64,000 nucleotides of DNA, from the NCBI GenBank assembly GCA_034670065.1, contig JAXMOG010000004.1, forward strand, positions 248,001 through 312,000. The letters run 5' to 3'. This document shows positions 1 to 8,272 of this stretch, one piece after another; position 1 is the stretch's first letter, and every line of letters begins with the position of its first letter. The position numbers and the translations under genes were made by a program. The DNA comes from Mesobacterium_A sp034670065 (GTDB lineage Bacteria; Pseudomonadota; Alphaproteobacteria; Rhodobacterales; Rhodobacteraceae). The notes beneath the pieces were generated by a model. It saw nothing but the letters and a program-made list of their open reading frames with translations. It did not search any database and was not told the DNA's origin.

Positions 1-826
1 CTGGATCAATGGTCTGGTAATCCGAGCAATAGATTTCGGTCCGGTGACCATCCTTATCGCGGATATACAGGAAGAAGGCATTAGAAATGCCGTGACGGCC
101 CGGCCCGCGTTCGATGTTTTCCACATAGCCTTCGGTCGACATCAGATCGAGCAGGTCAATAATGTTAAGCGGTGTTGGCACCCAAAAAGCTGTGTGGTGC
201 AGACGAGGTCCAGTGCCATTGGTAAAGGCAATGTCATGCACGCCGCCCTTGCGGTGCATCCATGCCGCCCACGACCGGCCGGTTTCGGCATCTTCGGTAT
301 ATTCGGTAACGCGGAAGCCCATTTCGCCATAGAACTTGATGCTTTCGTCGACATTTGACGAGAACAGGTTGAAATGGTCGATCCGCAGCGGCTTCACGCC
401 GCGATACAGTTTGTATTTCTGATGGATCGGCTCTAGCCGATCCATCTTTGCATAGAATTCCAGAGGCACGCCAAATGGGTCACGTGTGCTGAGCACCCGG
501 CCCATGAACGGACGTTCGATCCATGTTGTCGGAAGGTTTTGAGATTTGAACCAGGCCTCGGCCTTGTCCAGCTCTTCTTCGCTCCAAACCTTAAAGCCCA
601 GTACCCCAACAGACCCTTCGCTTGCTTTGCGAAGGATCATGCAGTGATGGCCGCGCTCTTCCATGGCACGCAAATAGATCGTGTCACTGTCTTCGTAGGT
701 CACCTGCAGGCCCAGAATATCGACATAATATCCACGGGACCAAGCAAGGTCGGTGACACGCAACTCTACGTGGCTAAGCCGAACAATATTGAACGGCGGG
801 TTCAGGTTTGCAGCGGGAATGGGCAT
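1..826 (-). CDS. VOC-family extradiol dioxygenase, 3,4-dihydroxyphenylacetate 2,3-dioxygenase-like (partial)
   Basis: The gene reads leftward off the window edge; 275 codons are visible and only a short C-terminal tail is missing. The ATG at 826 follows a good GGAGGAG ribosome site. Two vicinal-oxygen-chelate modules are present. The three expected metal ligands can be seen: His151 (RIDHFNLF), His211 (RLHHTAF) and Glu264 (HRTEIYCSDY). They match the spacing of the Brevibacterium-type homoprotocatechuate 2,3-dioxygenase (His155, His214, Glu267). The expected reaction is meta-cleavage of an aromatic catechol in the cytoplasm. It is the last visible gene of the hpa operon, 20 bases after a second, unrelated ring-cleavage enzyme. 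It could prefer a related catechol rather than homoprotocatechuate itself. Confidence 0.9.
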   Translation of the reverse strand, partial: MPIPAANLNPPFNIVRLSHVELRVTDLAWSRGYYVDILGLQVTYEDSDTIYLRAMEERGHHCMILRKASEGSVGVLGFKVWSEEELDKAEAWFKSQNLPTTWIERPFMGRVLSTRDPFGVPLEFYAKMDRLEPIHQKYKLYRGVKPLRIDHFNLFSSNVDESIKFYGEMGFRVTEYTEDAETGRSWAAWMHRKGGVHDIAFTNGTGPRLHHTAFWVPTPLNIIDLLDLMSTEGYVENIERGPGRHGISNAFFLYIRDKDGHRTEIYCSDYQTIDP

Positions 827-846
827 GTATCTCTCCTCCTACCGGC

Positions 847-1701
847 CTATTGGACCGGGAAAATTACGTTGGTTTGGCCAGTGCCAGAGCTGGGAAAATA
901 ATCCGTCACGACTTCGCATTTGGCATCGTATTTGTCCCAGCCAAGTGCGCCATAGAGCATGGCAGTGTCGTGCATTGATCCTTCGCCACAGCAGAAGGTT
1001 GCATAGTCGCCCAGCATTTTCAGGAAGGTGGCGTGATCGCCATTCTTCCACATCTCAAGCACATGCAAATCCATCTGGCGGTTGAATTCAGAACTGATGG
1101 TAAAGGTGCCGTTGTTGGCGGCGTAGTCTTTGTTGGCCCAAATCTTGTGAGACAAAGATCCAGACGCAACCAGCAAAACCTTGCTGTCGCTGGCTTCTAC
1201 GGCGCGGCGGATCGCTTCGCCGACAACACGGCTTTCATCGTGATCATGCACAGTGCACCACGCGGCAACCGACACGACCTTCATCTTGTGCTCACGGCTC
1301 ATAAAGCGCATCGGCACCAGTGAACCATATTCCAGCTCAAGACTGTCGATCTGGTGGCTCAGCGTGTAAACGCCAAGGTCCGTTGCTTCCTTGGCAATCG
1401 CATCGCCAAGATCGGAATTCCCCTCGTAGGAATACTCCAAGTCCTGAATGAACTGTGGAAATTCGTTTGAGGTGAATAAGCCTTCGAATTTGCTGTTGGA
1501 ATTGATGTGAAAGCCAGCGTTGATCACCCAATGGGTGTCGCAAATCACAACCGTATCCGCCCCCAGCTCCTTGGCGCGGCGGGCGATTTCGCGGTGACCG
1601 TCGATGGCGGCTTGACGCTTGCCTTTGACAGGGCCGTCTTGCTCAGACATCAACATGGTCGGCACGTGAGTGCATTTTGCGGCGAGAACGATCTCTCCCA
1701 T
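847..1701 (-). CDS. hpaD: 3,4-dihydroxyphenylacetate 2,3-dioxygenase, LigB type
   Basis: This 284-residue protein matches the E. coli HpaD/HpcB type of class III extradiol dioxygenase along its whole length as I recall that family. Shared stretches include AAKCTHVP near the start, AIDGHREI, DTHW, EYGSLVPMR, ASGSLSHK, GEGSMHD and SSGTGQ near the end. Metal-binding histidines lie in the THVP and DTHW segments. It opens homoprotocatechuate to 5-carboxymethyl-2-hydroxymuconate semialdehyde. The start at 1701 is chosen because AGGAGG lies just upstream; a longer frame begins inside hpaE and has no support. The gap to hpaE is 40 bases, so it is co-transcribed. Confidence 0.93.
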   Translation of the reverse strand: MGEIVLAAKCTHVPTMLMSEQDGPVKGKRQAAIDGHREIARRAKELGADTVVICDTHWVINAGFHINSNSKFEGLFTSNEFPQFIQDLEYSYEGNSDLGDAIAKEATDLGVYTLSHQIDSLELEYGSLVPMRFMSREHKMKVVSVAAWCTVHDHDESRVVGEAIRRAVEASDSKVLLVASGSLSHKIWANKDYAANNGTFTISSEFNRQMDLHVLEMWKNGDHATFLKMLGDYATFCCGEGSMHDTAMLYGALGWDKYDAKCEVVTDYFPSSGTGQTNVIFPVQ

Positions 1702-1741
1702 GGTCTTTCCTCCTAGGTTATCGCGCGTTTCCTGTGTGACT

Positions 1742-3250
1742 TCAGGCGCCCAGACGAGGGATTTTATGTTCCCCGATGGCAAAGGCGATATTCTTGGTTT
1801 CCATGTAAAACTCGAACGACCAGTCACCGCCGTCACGGCCGATGCCGCTGGATTTCACACCACCGAACGGTGTGGGCAAGTGACGGACGTTTTCTGAGTT
1901 CACCCAGATCATTCCCGCTTCCAACTTGTCGGTGAAACGCAGCGCGCGTGTCAGATCAGAGGTCCAAAGATACCCGGTCAGGCCGTAGTCGGTATCATTG
2001 GCCAAGGCCAAGGCTTCTTCCTCGGTCGAGAAAGGGATGGACGTCAGAACCGGACCAAAGATTTCTTCCTGCGCGATACGCATGGAATTGTTGGCCTCAG
2101 TGAACAAGGTCGGACGTACAAAGAACCCTTCTTCGCCGACTCGGACACCGCCCGCAGCAACGGTTGCACCGTCTTCCTTGGCGATTGAGAAGTAGCTGTT
2201 CACCTTGTCGAAGTGCTCTTTGGCGATCAACGGGCCAATTTCGGTTTTGGGATCAAGAGGATGGCCAACTTTGATATTGTTGACCCGTGCGATCAGCTTG
2301 GCTTCGAAATCTTCGCGGATCGTGTCTTGTACCAACAAACGCGAGGACGAGGTGCAGCGTTCGCCGTTGATCGAATAGATCATGAAGATCGCCGCATCCA
2401 AAGCACGGTCCAGATCAGCATCATCAAAGACGATCACAGGGTTCTTGCCACCAAGTTCCAGGTGCATCCGCTTCAACGTGTCTGCGCCCTGCTTAGTGAT
2501 CAGGCTGCCGGTGCGGCTTTCGCCGACAAATGCAACGGCCTTGATCGCAGGGTGTTCGGTCAGACGTTTGCCTGCATCTTCACCAAAGCCGTTCACCAGG
2601 TTCCACACACCCGCTGGCAAACCGGCTTCTTCCGCGATTTCCATCAGAATGCGGGCCGAGAGCGGGCTGAATTCGGCGGGCTTATGCACCACGGTACACC
2701 CGGCGGCCAAAGCAGGCGCAATCTTCCAGGTCGACAGCATGAATGGCGTATTCCAAGGCGTGATAACACCCACTGGGCCAATCGGCGTGCGTGTGGTGAC
2801 ATTCATCAGTGTTGGAGATTTCAGATGCTCGCCATCACGCGCCGAGGAAACTTGATCCGCAAAATAGCGGAAGTTTTCAGCGCCGCGCAGCGCTGCCTTG
2901 GACATAAACCGATAGGCCTGGCCTGTATCCCAGCATTCGCAAAGGGCGATTTCTTCGGCACGTGCTTCGATGCCTTCAGCAATCTTGATCAGAATTTTCT
3001 TACGCTGGGTCGCTGGCATATCGCGCCAATCGGCAAAGGCCGCGGCGGCGGCTTCGGCAGCGGCATCAACATCTGCTTCCGTGCTGCGCGCTACGCTGCA
3101 AATCACGCTTTCATCTACGGGCGAAATCGTTTCAAACGTGCCGCCTGAACCGGGGCGATCTTCGCCTGCGATGCGGTTCAGAATGCCCGCATCGCGAAAA
3201 CGCGCCAGGTAGCCGTCCAGTTTGGTCAGGTGTGTTGCTAGGTCGGTCAT
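1742..3250 (-). CDS. hpaE: 5-carboxymethyl-2-hydroxymuconate semialdehyde dehydrogenase
   Basis: A 502-residue NAD-dependent aldehyde dehydrogenase. The catalytic cysteine lies in NGERCTSSSR, the catalytic glutamate in LELGGKNPV, and the substrate/NAD motif TPWNTPFMLSTW is intact. Length and sequence fit HpaE/HpcC, which oxidises the ring-cleavage semialdehyde to the dicarboxylic acid. Its start overlaps the stop of hpaF by four bases (ATGA), so translation is coupled. Operon position between isomerase and dioxygenase supports the specific assignment over a generic aldehyde dehydrogenase. Confidence 0.93.
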   Translation of the reverse strand: MTDLATHLTKLDGYLARFRDAGILNRIAGEDRPGSGGTFETISPVDESVICSVARSTEADVDAAAEAAAAAFADWRDMPATQRKKILIKIAEGIEARAEEIALCECWDTGQAYRFMSKAALRGAENFRYFADQVSSARDGEHLKSPTLMNVTTRTPIGPVGVITPWNTPFMLSTWKIAPALAAGCTVVHKPAEFSPLSARILMEIAEEAGLPAGVWNLVNGFGEDAGKRLTEHPAIKAVAFVGESRTGSLITKQGADTLKRMHLELGGKNPVIVFDDADLDRALDAAIFMIYSINGERCTSSSRLLVQDTIREDFEAKLIARVNNIKVGHPLDPKTEIGPLIAKEHFDKVNSYFSIAKEDGATVAAGGVRVGEEGFFVRPTLFTEANNSMRIAQEEIFGPVLTSIPFSTEEEALALANDTDYGLTGYLWTSDLTRALRFTDKLEAGMIWVNSENVRHLPTPFGGVKSSGIGRDGGDWSFEFYMETKNIAFAIGEHKIPRLGA

Positions 3251-3639
3251 CTCAACTCCTCGGGCAGGTATTTCCGGATTGAGCTGGCCTTTGGGCTCAG
3301 CTCGGGGTCTATGTCGCGCATTTCCATCGATATCATCAGCGATGTGCGATCCATCACATCACTGCAGAAGGCCTGCAAAGCAGCGAACACAGCCTCTGTT
3401 GCGGCCTTCTTGGCCGCGTCAGGGCGCCCGCCGCGCAGGCGAATAGATAGATCTAGATAGGCGTGATCGGGGTTTCCGTCCGCCATAAAAACATGGGTAC
3501 AGGCGGTGGCGCGCACTCGGATACCTGCGGCGGGAAACACTCCGGTTTCACGCGCAGCCATGGCCAACACACGGCACAATTCGGCCATGTCTAACCTCGC
3601 CTCAAGATTGGGCGAGTAGTCGATGTGAAAATGCGGCAC
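3247..3639 (-). CDS. hpaF: 5-carboxymethyl-2-hydroxymuconate delta-isomerase
   Basis: A 130-residue member of the CHMI branch of the tautomerase superfamily. The N-terminus MPHFHIDYS supplies the catalytic Pro1 after removal of the initiator. The start codon is GTG, preceded by a GGGAGGAG ribosome site. The enzyme isomerises 5-carboxymethyl-2-hydroxymuconate ahead of decarboxylation. It is the first gene of the hpa operon, and the probable HpaR operator lies about 20 bases upstream. The decarboxylase, hydratase and aldolase of the pathway are not in the window. Confidence 0.9.
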   Translation of the reverse strand: MPHFHIDYSPNLEARLDMAELCRVLAMAARETGVFPAAGIRVRATACTHVFMADGNPDHAYLDLSIRLRGGRPDAAKKAATEAVFAALQAFCSDVMDRTSLMISMEMRDIDPELSPKASSIRKYLPEELR

Positions 3640-3658
3640 AACAAGCTCCTCCCTGTTC

Positions 3659-3674
3659 GCTTAACTTGTTAAGC
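3659..3674. promoter_or_regulatory. Candidate HpaR operator in the hpaF-hpaR intergenic region
   Basis: GCTTAAC-TT-GTTAAGC is a perfect 7+2+7 inverted repeat. Two degenerate copies follow: GCTTAACATGTC near 3680 and GTTAAACATGTC at 3731-3742, the latter over the hpaR start codon. MarR-family repressors typically bind such palindromes between themselves and a divergent operon. The assignment to HpaR is inferred from position. Confidence 0.65.
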
Positions 3675-3737
3675 ATTTCGCTTAACATGTCAATTATTTT
3701 ACTTGCACATCACGCGAAAAAGTTTGAATTGTTAAAC

Positions 3738-4190
3738 ATGTCAGACCAGCCCCCTCCCCTTCGCCATACGGCCCGCTCGCTACCAATTGCTTTGCTGCGA
3801 GCTCGGGAAACCATCATGGCACCATTTCGCGAGATGCTGGCACAAAGCGGCCTGAGTGAACAAAAGTGGCGCGTTTTGCGCGTGCTGTCTGAGACTGGTC
3901 CGATGGAACAAACCGCCATTTCAGAAGCCGCCTGCCTGCTGCTGCCCAGTTTGACGCGCATGTTGACGTCGCTGGAAAAGGACGGGCTGATCCGTCGTTC
4001 GGCTGACACGACTGACCGGCGCAAGATGATTGTGACGCTGGACGATGCCGGGCATCAATTGATCGCCCAACATTCCGAAAGCAGCAACCGCATCATGGCT
4101 GAACTTGAAGACACCTTTGGGGCTGAAAACCTGGAGCAACTTCTGGATTTGCTGGACGCACTGAACAAGCTGAAGACCAACGAAAAATAA
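3738..4190 (+). CDS. hpaR: MarR-family repressor of the homoprotocatechuate operon
   Basis: A 150-residue winged-helix regulator. SLPIALLRARE followed by EQKWRVLRVLSE resembles the start of E. coli HpaR, and LLPSLTRMLTSLEKDGLIRR is the recognition helix and wing. It is expected to repress the divergent hpa operon until the aromatic acid is present. The frame is open 24 codons further upstream, but the ATG at 3738 gives the usual MarR length and leaves the operator outside the gene. Confidence 0.88.
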   Translation: MSDQPPPLRHTARSLPIALLRARETIMAPFREMLAQSGLSEQKWRVLRVLSETGPMEQTAISEAACLLLPSLTRMLTSLEKDGLIRRSADTTDRRKMIVTLDDAGHQLIAQHSESSNRIMAELEDTFGAENLEQLLDLLDALNKLKTNEK

Positions 4191-4210
4191 CTGATCGGCT
4201 TTGGTCGTCA

Positions 4211-4234
4211 GGTTGGCACGAAACCGCGCCAACC
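4211..4234. terminator. Hairpin between convergent hpaR and dctM
   Basis: GGTTGGC and GCCAACC form a 7-base stem with a 10-base loop, 20 bases after the hpaR stop and about 30 from the dctM stop. No clear T-tract follows, so termination is uncertain. Confidence 0.35.
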
Positions 4235-4264
4235 CCATTTGTAATTTGTCGCGATTAGCGGACA

Positions 4265-5584
4265 TTAGCCCCAAAACCCAACCAACCAATAGCTGAGCGC
4301 TGGAAACGCTATCAGCAGCATGATGCGGGTGAATTCCGATGCGATGAACGGAACCGTACCCCGGAAGATCTCGGTTGTAGGAATGTCCTTTGCGATGGCC
4401 GAAATGATAAACAGGTTCATCCCAACCGGGGGCGTGATCATCCCCACCTCGACAACAACCAGCGTCAAAATTCCGAACCACAAAGCTTGCTGTTCTGGCA
4501 TCAAGCCAAAATCCAAGCTCATCATTGTTGGAAAGAAAACCGGAACGGTCAGCACGATCATGGACAAACTGTCCATAACGCAGCCCATCACCAGATAGAA
4601 AACCACGATCAGGATCAGAACGGTCATCGGCGCGACATCCGCAGCCATGAACCAATCAGCCAGAGTTGTTGGCATACGCGACAAGGCCATTGCCACGTTG
4701 AAGATATCCGCACCAAAGATGATGACGAAAATCATCGCACTGGCAGCTGCTGTATCAACCAGGCTTTCAACCATAGCCGCCAGCGACAATGTCCGGGTCA
4801 GAACGCCAGCAACAGCAGTCAGAACCACACCAATGGATGCGCCCTCGGCCGGGGTGAAGAACCCGCCGTAAATGCCACCCAACACGATGACAAAAATACC
4901 CAGAATGTGCCAGATATCACCAAGGCTGCGAAAACGCGCGCCAAAGCTGGCACGATCTTGCAGCGGGGCAGACCCAGGATGGATACGAACATAAATCGCG
5001 ATGGCGATGATAAAACCCAGTACAGCCAAAATGCCGGGGATCGTCGCGGCAAGGAACAATTTGACGATGTTCTGCTCGGTCAGCAGCGCATAGATGATCA
5101 GCACGATGGACGGCGGGATGAGGATACCCAAGGTCCCACCAGCCGCCAACGCACCAGAGGACAACGCGCCGCTATAGTTGTGCTTGCGCATCTCAGGCAG
5201 GGCCACTTTGGCCATGGTCGATGCTGTCGCGATGGATGAGCCCGAGATAGAGCCGAACATCGCGCAGCCCGCGACGGCCGCCATCGCCAGACCACCACGC
5301 CAATGCCCAATCCATGCGTTAGAGGCAGAAAACAGGGCGGCGGAAATACCAGTCCGTGTCGCCAAGTGCCCCATCAGGATAAACAGTGGGATGATCGCCA
5401 GGTCGTAAGAGAGAAACTTGTCAGGCCAAGCAGTGGACAGATACGCCTGAAGCCCAGCAGTGCTGGACAGCGCAATATATCCGCAGGCCCCGATAGCCCC
5501 CATCGCCAACCCAATGGGCGCGCGAATGAGGATCGCGCCCAACAGGACAACGATCAGAATAATGGAGATAACAGTGGGATCCAT
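4265..5584 (-). CDS. dctM: TRAP transporter large permease subunit (DctM)
   Basis: A 439-residue, very hydrophobic protein of the usual DctM length, with about 12 membrane segments. Typical motifs include IPLFILMGHL, GSISGSSIATASTM, GILIPPSIVLIIYALLTEQN, GGFFTPAEGASIG and GMITPPVGMNLFII. It carries sodium-driven transport across the inner membrane. The ATG at 5584 is chosen over a frame extending to 5692 because it starts a membrane helix and lies two bases from the dctQ stop. It forms one operon with dctQ and dctP. The substrate is probably a hydroxy or aromatic acid, inferred from neighbours. Confidence 0.92.
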   Translation of the reverse strand: MDPTVISIILIVVLLGAILIRAPIGLAMGAIGACGYIALSSTAGLQAYLSTAWPDKFLSYDLAIIPLFILMGHLATRTGISAALFSASNAWIGHWRGGLAMAAVAGCAMFGSISGSSIATASTMAKVALPEMRKHNYSGALSSGALAAGGTLGILIPPSIVLIIYALLTEQNIVKLFLAATIPGILAVLGFIIAIAIYVRIHPGSAPLQDRASFGARFRSLGDIWHILGIFVIVLGGIYGGFFTPAEGASIGVVLTAVAGVLTRTLSLAAMVESLVDTAAASAMIFVIIFGADIFNVAMALSRMPTTLADWFMAADVAPMTVLILIVVFYLVMGCVMDSLSMIVLTVPVFFPTMMSLDFGLMPEQQALWFGILTLVVVEVGMITPPVGMNLFIISAIAKDIPTTEIFRGTVPFIASEFTRIMLLIAFPALSYWLVGFWG

Positions 5585-5586
5585 GA

Positions 5587-6126
5587 TCAGTGTCCAGTCT
5601 GCGTTGAAATCATTTTCGGCTGCAAAAATGCCTGAGTGAAGGCAATCAAGCTTGCTGCACCGGTCCCAAGAACGGCCGGAACAAACGCCCACCAGACAGG
5701 CATCGACAGCAGCATTGTGCGGTCACCGTATCCTCGGATCTCCATCATGCCATGTATCGTAAAATAGCAAAGCACGGCCCAAATCACGGCAAAGCAAAAC
5801 AACCAAATCCAATCGATTCCGGCCCGAATGTTGAGCGGCAACCAATTGGTGAACAGATCGACCATCACGTGGCCGCGGTTGAATTGGCACAAAGGCAAGA
5901 AAAGACCAGCAGCAAAAGCGCAGGACATTTCAACCAGTTCAAAGTCGCCGCGGACACCGCGCAGGCCAACGTTGCGCATCACGACAGAGATGGCCACCGT
6001 GACTGCGACGGCAAAGATCACCGCGCCACCGAACCCGGCCAGCATGCGCGCCAGACGGTCCATCCATACGTACAAGGGGGGGTGTCCCCCCCCCTGTCGT
6101 GGCCATATCGAAGACCATCCGGACAT
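5587..6126 (-). CDS. dctQ: TRAP transporter small permease subunit (DctQ)
   Basis: A four-helix DctQ protein with FELVEMSCAFAAGLFLP, QFNRGHVMVDLF and VWWAFVPAVLG. The full frame gives 179 residues starting at 6126, preceded by AAGGTG. The first 21 residues (MSGWSSIWPRQGGGHPPLY...) are not DctQ-like and include an in-frame G9-ACA-C7 hairpin. The in-frame ATG at 6063 would give a more typical N-terminus (MDRLARMLAG) and would place the hairpin between dctP and dctQ. That ATG lacks an obvious ribosome site, so the start remains open. Confidence 0.88.
   Translation of the reverse strand: MSGWSSIWPRQGGGHPPLYVWMDRLARMLAGFGGAVIFAVAVTVAISVVMRNVGLRGVRGDFELVEMSCAFAAGLFLPLCQFNRGHVMVDLFTNWLPLNIRAGIDWIWLFCFAVIWAVLCYFTIHGMMEIRGYGDRTMLLSMPVWWAFVPAVLGTGAASLIAFTQAFLQPKMISTQTGH
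6076..6094 (-). other. G9-ACA-C7 hairpin after dctP, at the start of dctQ
   Basis: On the coding strand nine G, three bases and seven C form a very stable 7-bp stem with a 3-base loop, 35-53 bases after the dctP stop. It matches the position of hairpins after the other three binding-protein genes here. It may stabilise or terminate the dctP message. The homopolymers could also slip during replication. Confidence 0.6.
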
Positions 6127-6128
6127 GA

Positions 6129-7178
6129 TTATGCACCTTGATCCAGAAGCTCGTTCACCCGTGCCAGGATCGCGGCGCCGTCATGACCGGCGTCGTTCAG
6201 CTTGGCTTCCCAATTGGCGTAAACAGGCTTGGCTGCTTCTGCCCAATTGGCGATTTCGGCGCTTTCGATCTCAACGATCTCGTTGCCTTGCTTCTCAACC
6301 ATACCGCGGCCAACAGCTTCGAACGCGTCGAAGGTCTGACCAATACGGCGGGACAGGTCGATACCGGAGTTCGCGTCGATCACACCGCGCAAATCATCCG
6401 AAAGACCTTCGTAGCTGCGCTCGTTCATCAGCAGAGCGTTGGTGTTGGCATAAAGGCCACGCGCACCAGGAGCCGCTTCACAGGAATACTTGGTCAGTTC
6501 CTGCAGTTTGAAGGGAGGCACAACTTCGTAAGGCAGACAGCAGCCGTCGATCACGCCGTTGCTCAGACCCACAACCATTTCGGTTACTGGGAAGAACACA
6601 GGTTCGGCGCCCAAGGATGCCAGCAATTCGCCCATGCCCGCGTTGGGGCTACGGATTTTCTTGCCAACCAGATCAGCAGCTGTGCGCACAGGCGTGTCAC
6701 GCATGTGCAACTTGCCGCCGTCATGGCTCCAGAATGCCAAAGGCTTCATGCCAGAGAATTCGTCGCCGCCGAATTCGTCCATCAGAGTGTGCAGAGCAAC
6801 CGAGGTTTCTTCGGCGTGCTTGGCCATGAATGGCAGACCCATTGTTTCGGCAACCGGGTAGCGACCAGGTGTGTAGGTTGGCAGCGCCCATGCGATGTCT
6901 ACGATGCCTTTCTTGACCTGCTCGGCCAGCTGTGGCGGCTTGCCGCCCATCTGCATCGCAGGGAAGATTTGCACTTCGATGGCACCGTCAGATGCTGCGG
7001 CCAGCTCTTCGGCCCAAGGCACAAAGAACTTGGAGTGCATTGGCGCGACAGGTGGCAGGAAGTGGTGCAGACGCAGTGTCACTTCGGCGGCAGAAGCCCG
7101 ACCAACCAGCGCAGGGGTCGCCAACGCGGCCCCAAGACCGGCCAACACGTGGCGGCGGTTAGGTGTAAATGTGGACAT
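6129..7178 (-). CDS. dctP: TRAP transporter solute-binding protein (DctP), Tat-type signal
   Basis: A 349-residue periplasmic binding protein. NRRHVLAGLGAALATPALVG followed by an ASA-A cleavage site looks like a twin-arginine signal. LRLHHFLPP, KKIRSPNAGMGELL (with the conserved arginine that binds the substrate carboxylate) and VTEMVVGLSNGVIDG are DctP hallmarks. The ATG at 7178 has a GGGAGG ribosome site; an upstream ATG at 7193 is less likely. It is the first transporter gene after the metallo-hydrolase. The bound ligand cannot be read from the sequence. Confidence 0.92.
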   Translation of the reverse strand: MSTFTPNRRHVLAGLGAALATPALVGRASAAEVTLRLHHFLPPVAPMHSKFFVPWAEELAAASDGAIEVQIFPAMQMGGKPPQLAEQVKKGIVDIAWALPTYTPGRYPVAETMGLPFMAKHAEETSVALHTLMDEFGGDEFSGMKPLAFWSHDGGKLHMRDTPVRTAADLVGKKIRSPNAGMGELLASLGAEPVFFPVTEMVVGLSNGVIDGCCLPYEVVPPFKLQELTKYSCEAAPGARGLYANTNALLMNERSYEGLSDDLRGVIDANSGIDLSRRIGQTFDAFEAVGRGMVEKQGNEIVEIESAEIANWAEAAKPVYANWEAKLNDAGHDGAAILARVNELLDQGA

Positions 7179-7247
7179 GGATATTCCTCCCAATTTCAGT
7201 GGATTAAGAACAGTGCCGGTTGTCCAAAACCGGCATGTGGTTAAACG

Positions 7248-8219
7248 TTATTTCTTCTCTTCAATGGCCAGTCGTCTTACGGCTCCCTCGCGCAGCGTGG
7301 CCACTTGGTTCAACAAACCTTCCGGATCGACAAAGATGTTTGGTGCGCCTTCCTCACGGGTCATCAGCGCCTGACGGTCTTCATCAAGGTTGTTCGAGAA
7401 ACCGTGCGTTGTCAGATGGACTTCGACACCCATGTCACGGTCTTCAACAAGGGTGCGCACACGATCGACACTCTGGATATAAGCCCGGACCTGCGTTGGG
7501 CCTTCGATGGCGTTCAGCCCCAGACCACCAATAGTGATCGCGCGGTGCGTGTTGTCACCATCTTTGACGTCATAGACGTATGAGGCAGTTCCCCAGGTGT
7601 GACCGGGTGTTTCAACAACCGAAAACGTATTGCCACCAAGGGTGATCTCATCGCCATCGGCCACAACCATTTCTGGCTCAATCATATCCCAAGCGCGACG
7701 ACCGCCCTGCGAAGCCTTGGAAGATTCGACCGCCTCATCCCATCCGCCTTGTGTCATCACGAACGTCGCATTGGGCAAAAGTGGCTTCAACGCGACGGCA
7801 CCGCCGACGTGGTCGAAATGCCCATGGGTCATCAGTACGTATTTGATATCAGCCAAATCCGTGCCGGTTGCCTTGATGTTTTCGACGATGGTCTTTTGAA
7901 ATGGGCCATACAGCGTATCAATCAGAACCGTGCCCTCATCGGTATGAACCAACCACGCCGACACCCAGCAAACACCAACAAAGTCGACATTGTCGAAGGG
8001 CGCCCATGGCTCAACATATTGAGCATCCGGCGTGCTTAGCCAACGGCCCAGCTCAGGGGGCATTTTGCCCGTACGACCGAATTCAACAAAGCGCTCCAGA
8101 ATTGGTCCCGAAGGGCAACCATCAAAGAGCGATTGCGCAGCAACGGGCGCAGCAAATCCTGCGGCGACGATTGCAGCCGCCGAAAATAGCGCGGCCTTCT
8201 TTGTCAGTGTTTTTGCCAT
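7248..8219 (-). CDS. Secreted metallo-beta-lactamase-fold hydrolase
   Basis: 323 residues with a clear Sec signal peptide (KKAALFSAAAIVAAGFAAPV, then AQS). The metal motif HGHFDHVGG is intact, a further ligand is in ETPGHTWG, and a late histidine sits in TTHGFSNN. The family hydrolyses esters, lactones or thioesters with two zinc ions. Export suggests it acts on the substrate in the periplasm, upstream of the TRAP transporter with which it is co-oriented. It starts at 8219 after GGAGGAGG. The precise substrate is unknown; ester or lactone hydrolysis releasing a hydroxyacid is a guess. Confidence 0.82.
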   Translation of the reverse strand: MAKTLTKKAALFSAAAIVAAGFAAPVAAQSLFDGCPSGPILERFVEFGRTGKMPPELGRWLSTPDAQYVEPWAPFDNVDFVGVCWVSAWLVHTDEGTVLIDTLYGPFQKTIVENIKATGTDLADIKYVLMTHGHFDHVGGAVALKPLLPNATFVMTQGGWDEAVESSKASQGGRRAWDMIEPEMVVADGDEITLGGNTFSVVETPGHTWGTASYVYDVKDGDNTHRAITIGGLGLNAIEGPTQVRAYIQSVDRVRTLVEDRDMGVEVHLTTHGFSNNLDEDRQALMTREEGAPNIFVDPEGLLNQVATLREGAVRRLAIEEKK

Positions 8220-8272
8220 TTCTGTCCTCCTCCAGATGGCGCGCTTTGCACGCGAATACAAAACGCCTTCGT

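Noticed and set aside
4487..5239. 250-codon plus-strand frame
   Set aside because: Lies entirely antisense to dctM; composition (rich in H, Q, N, D, R) is that of an antisense shadow.
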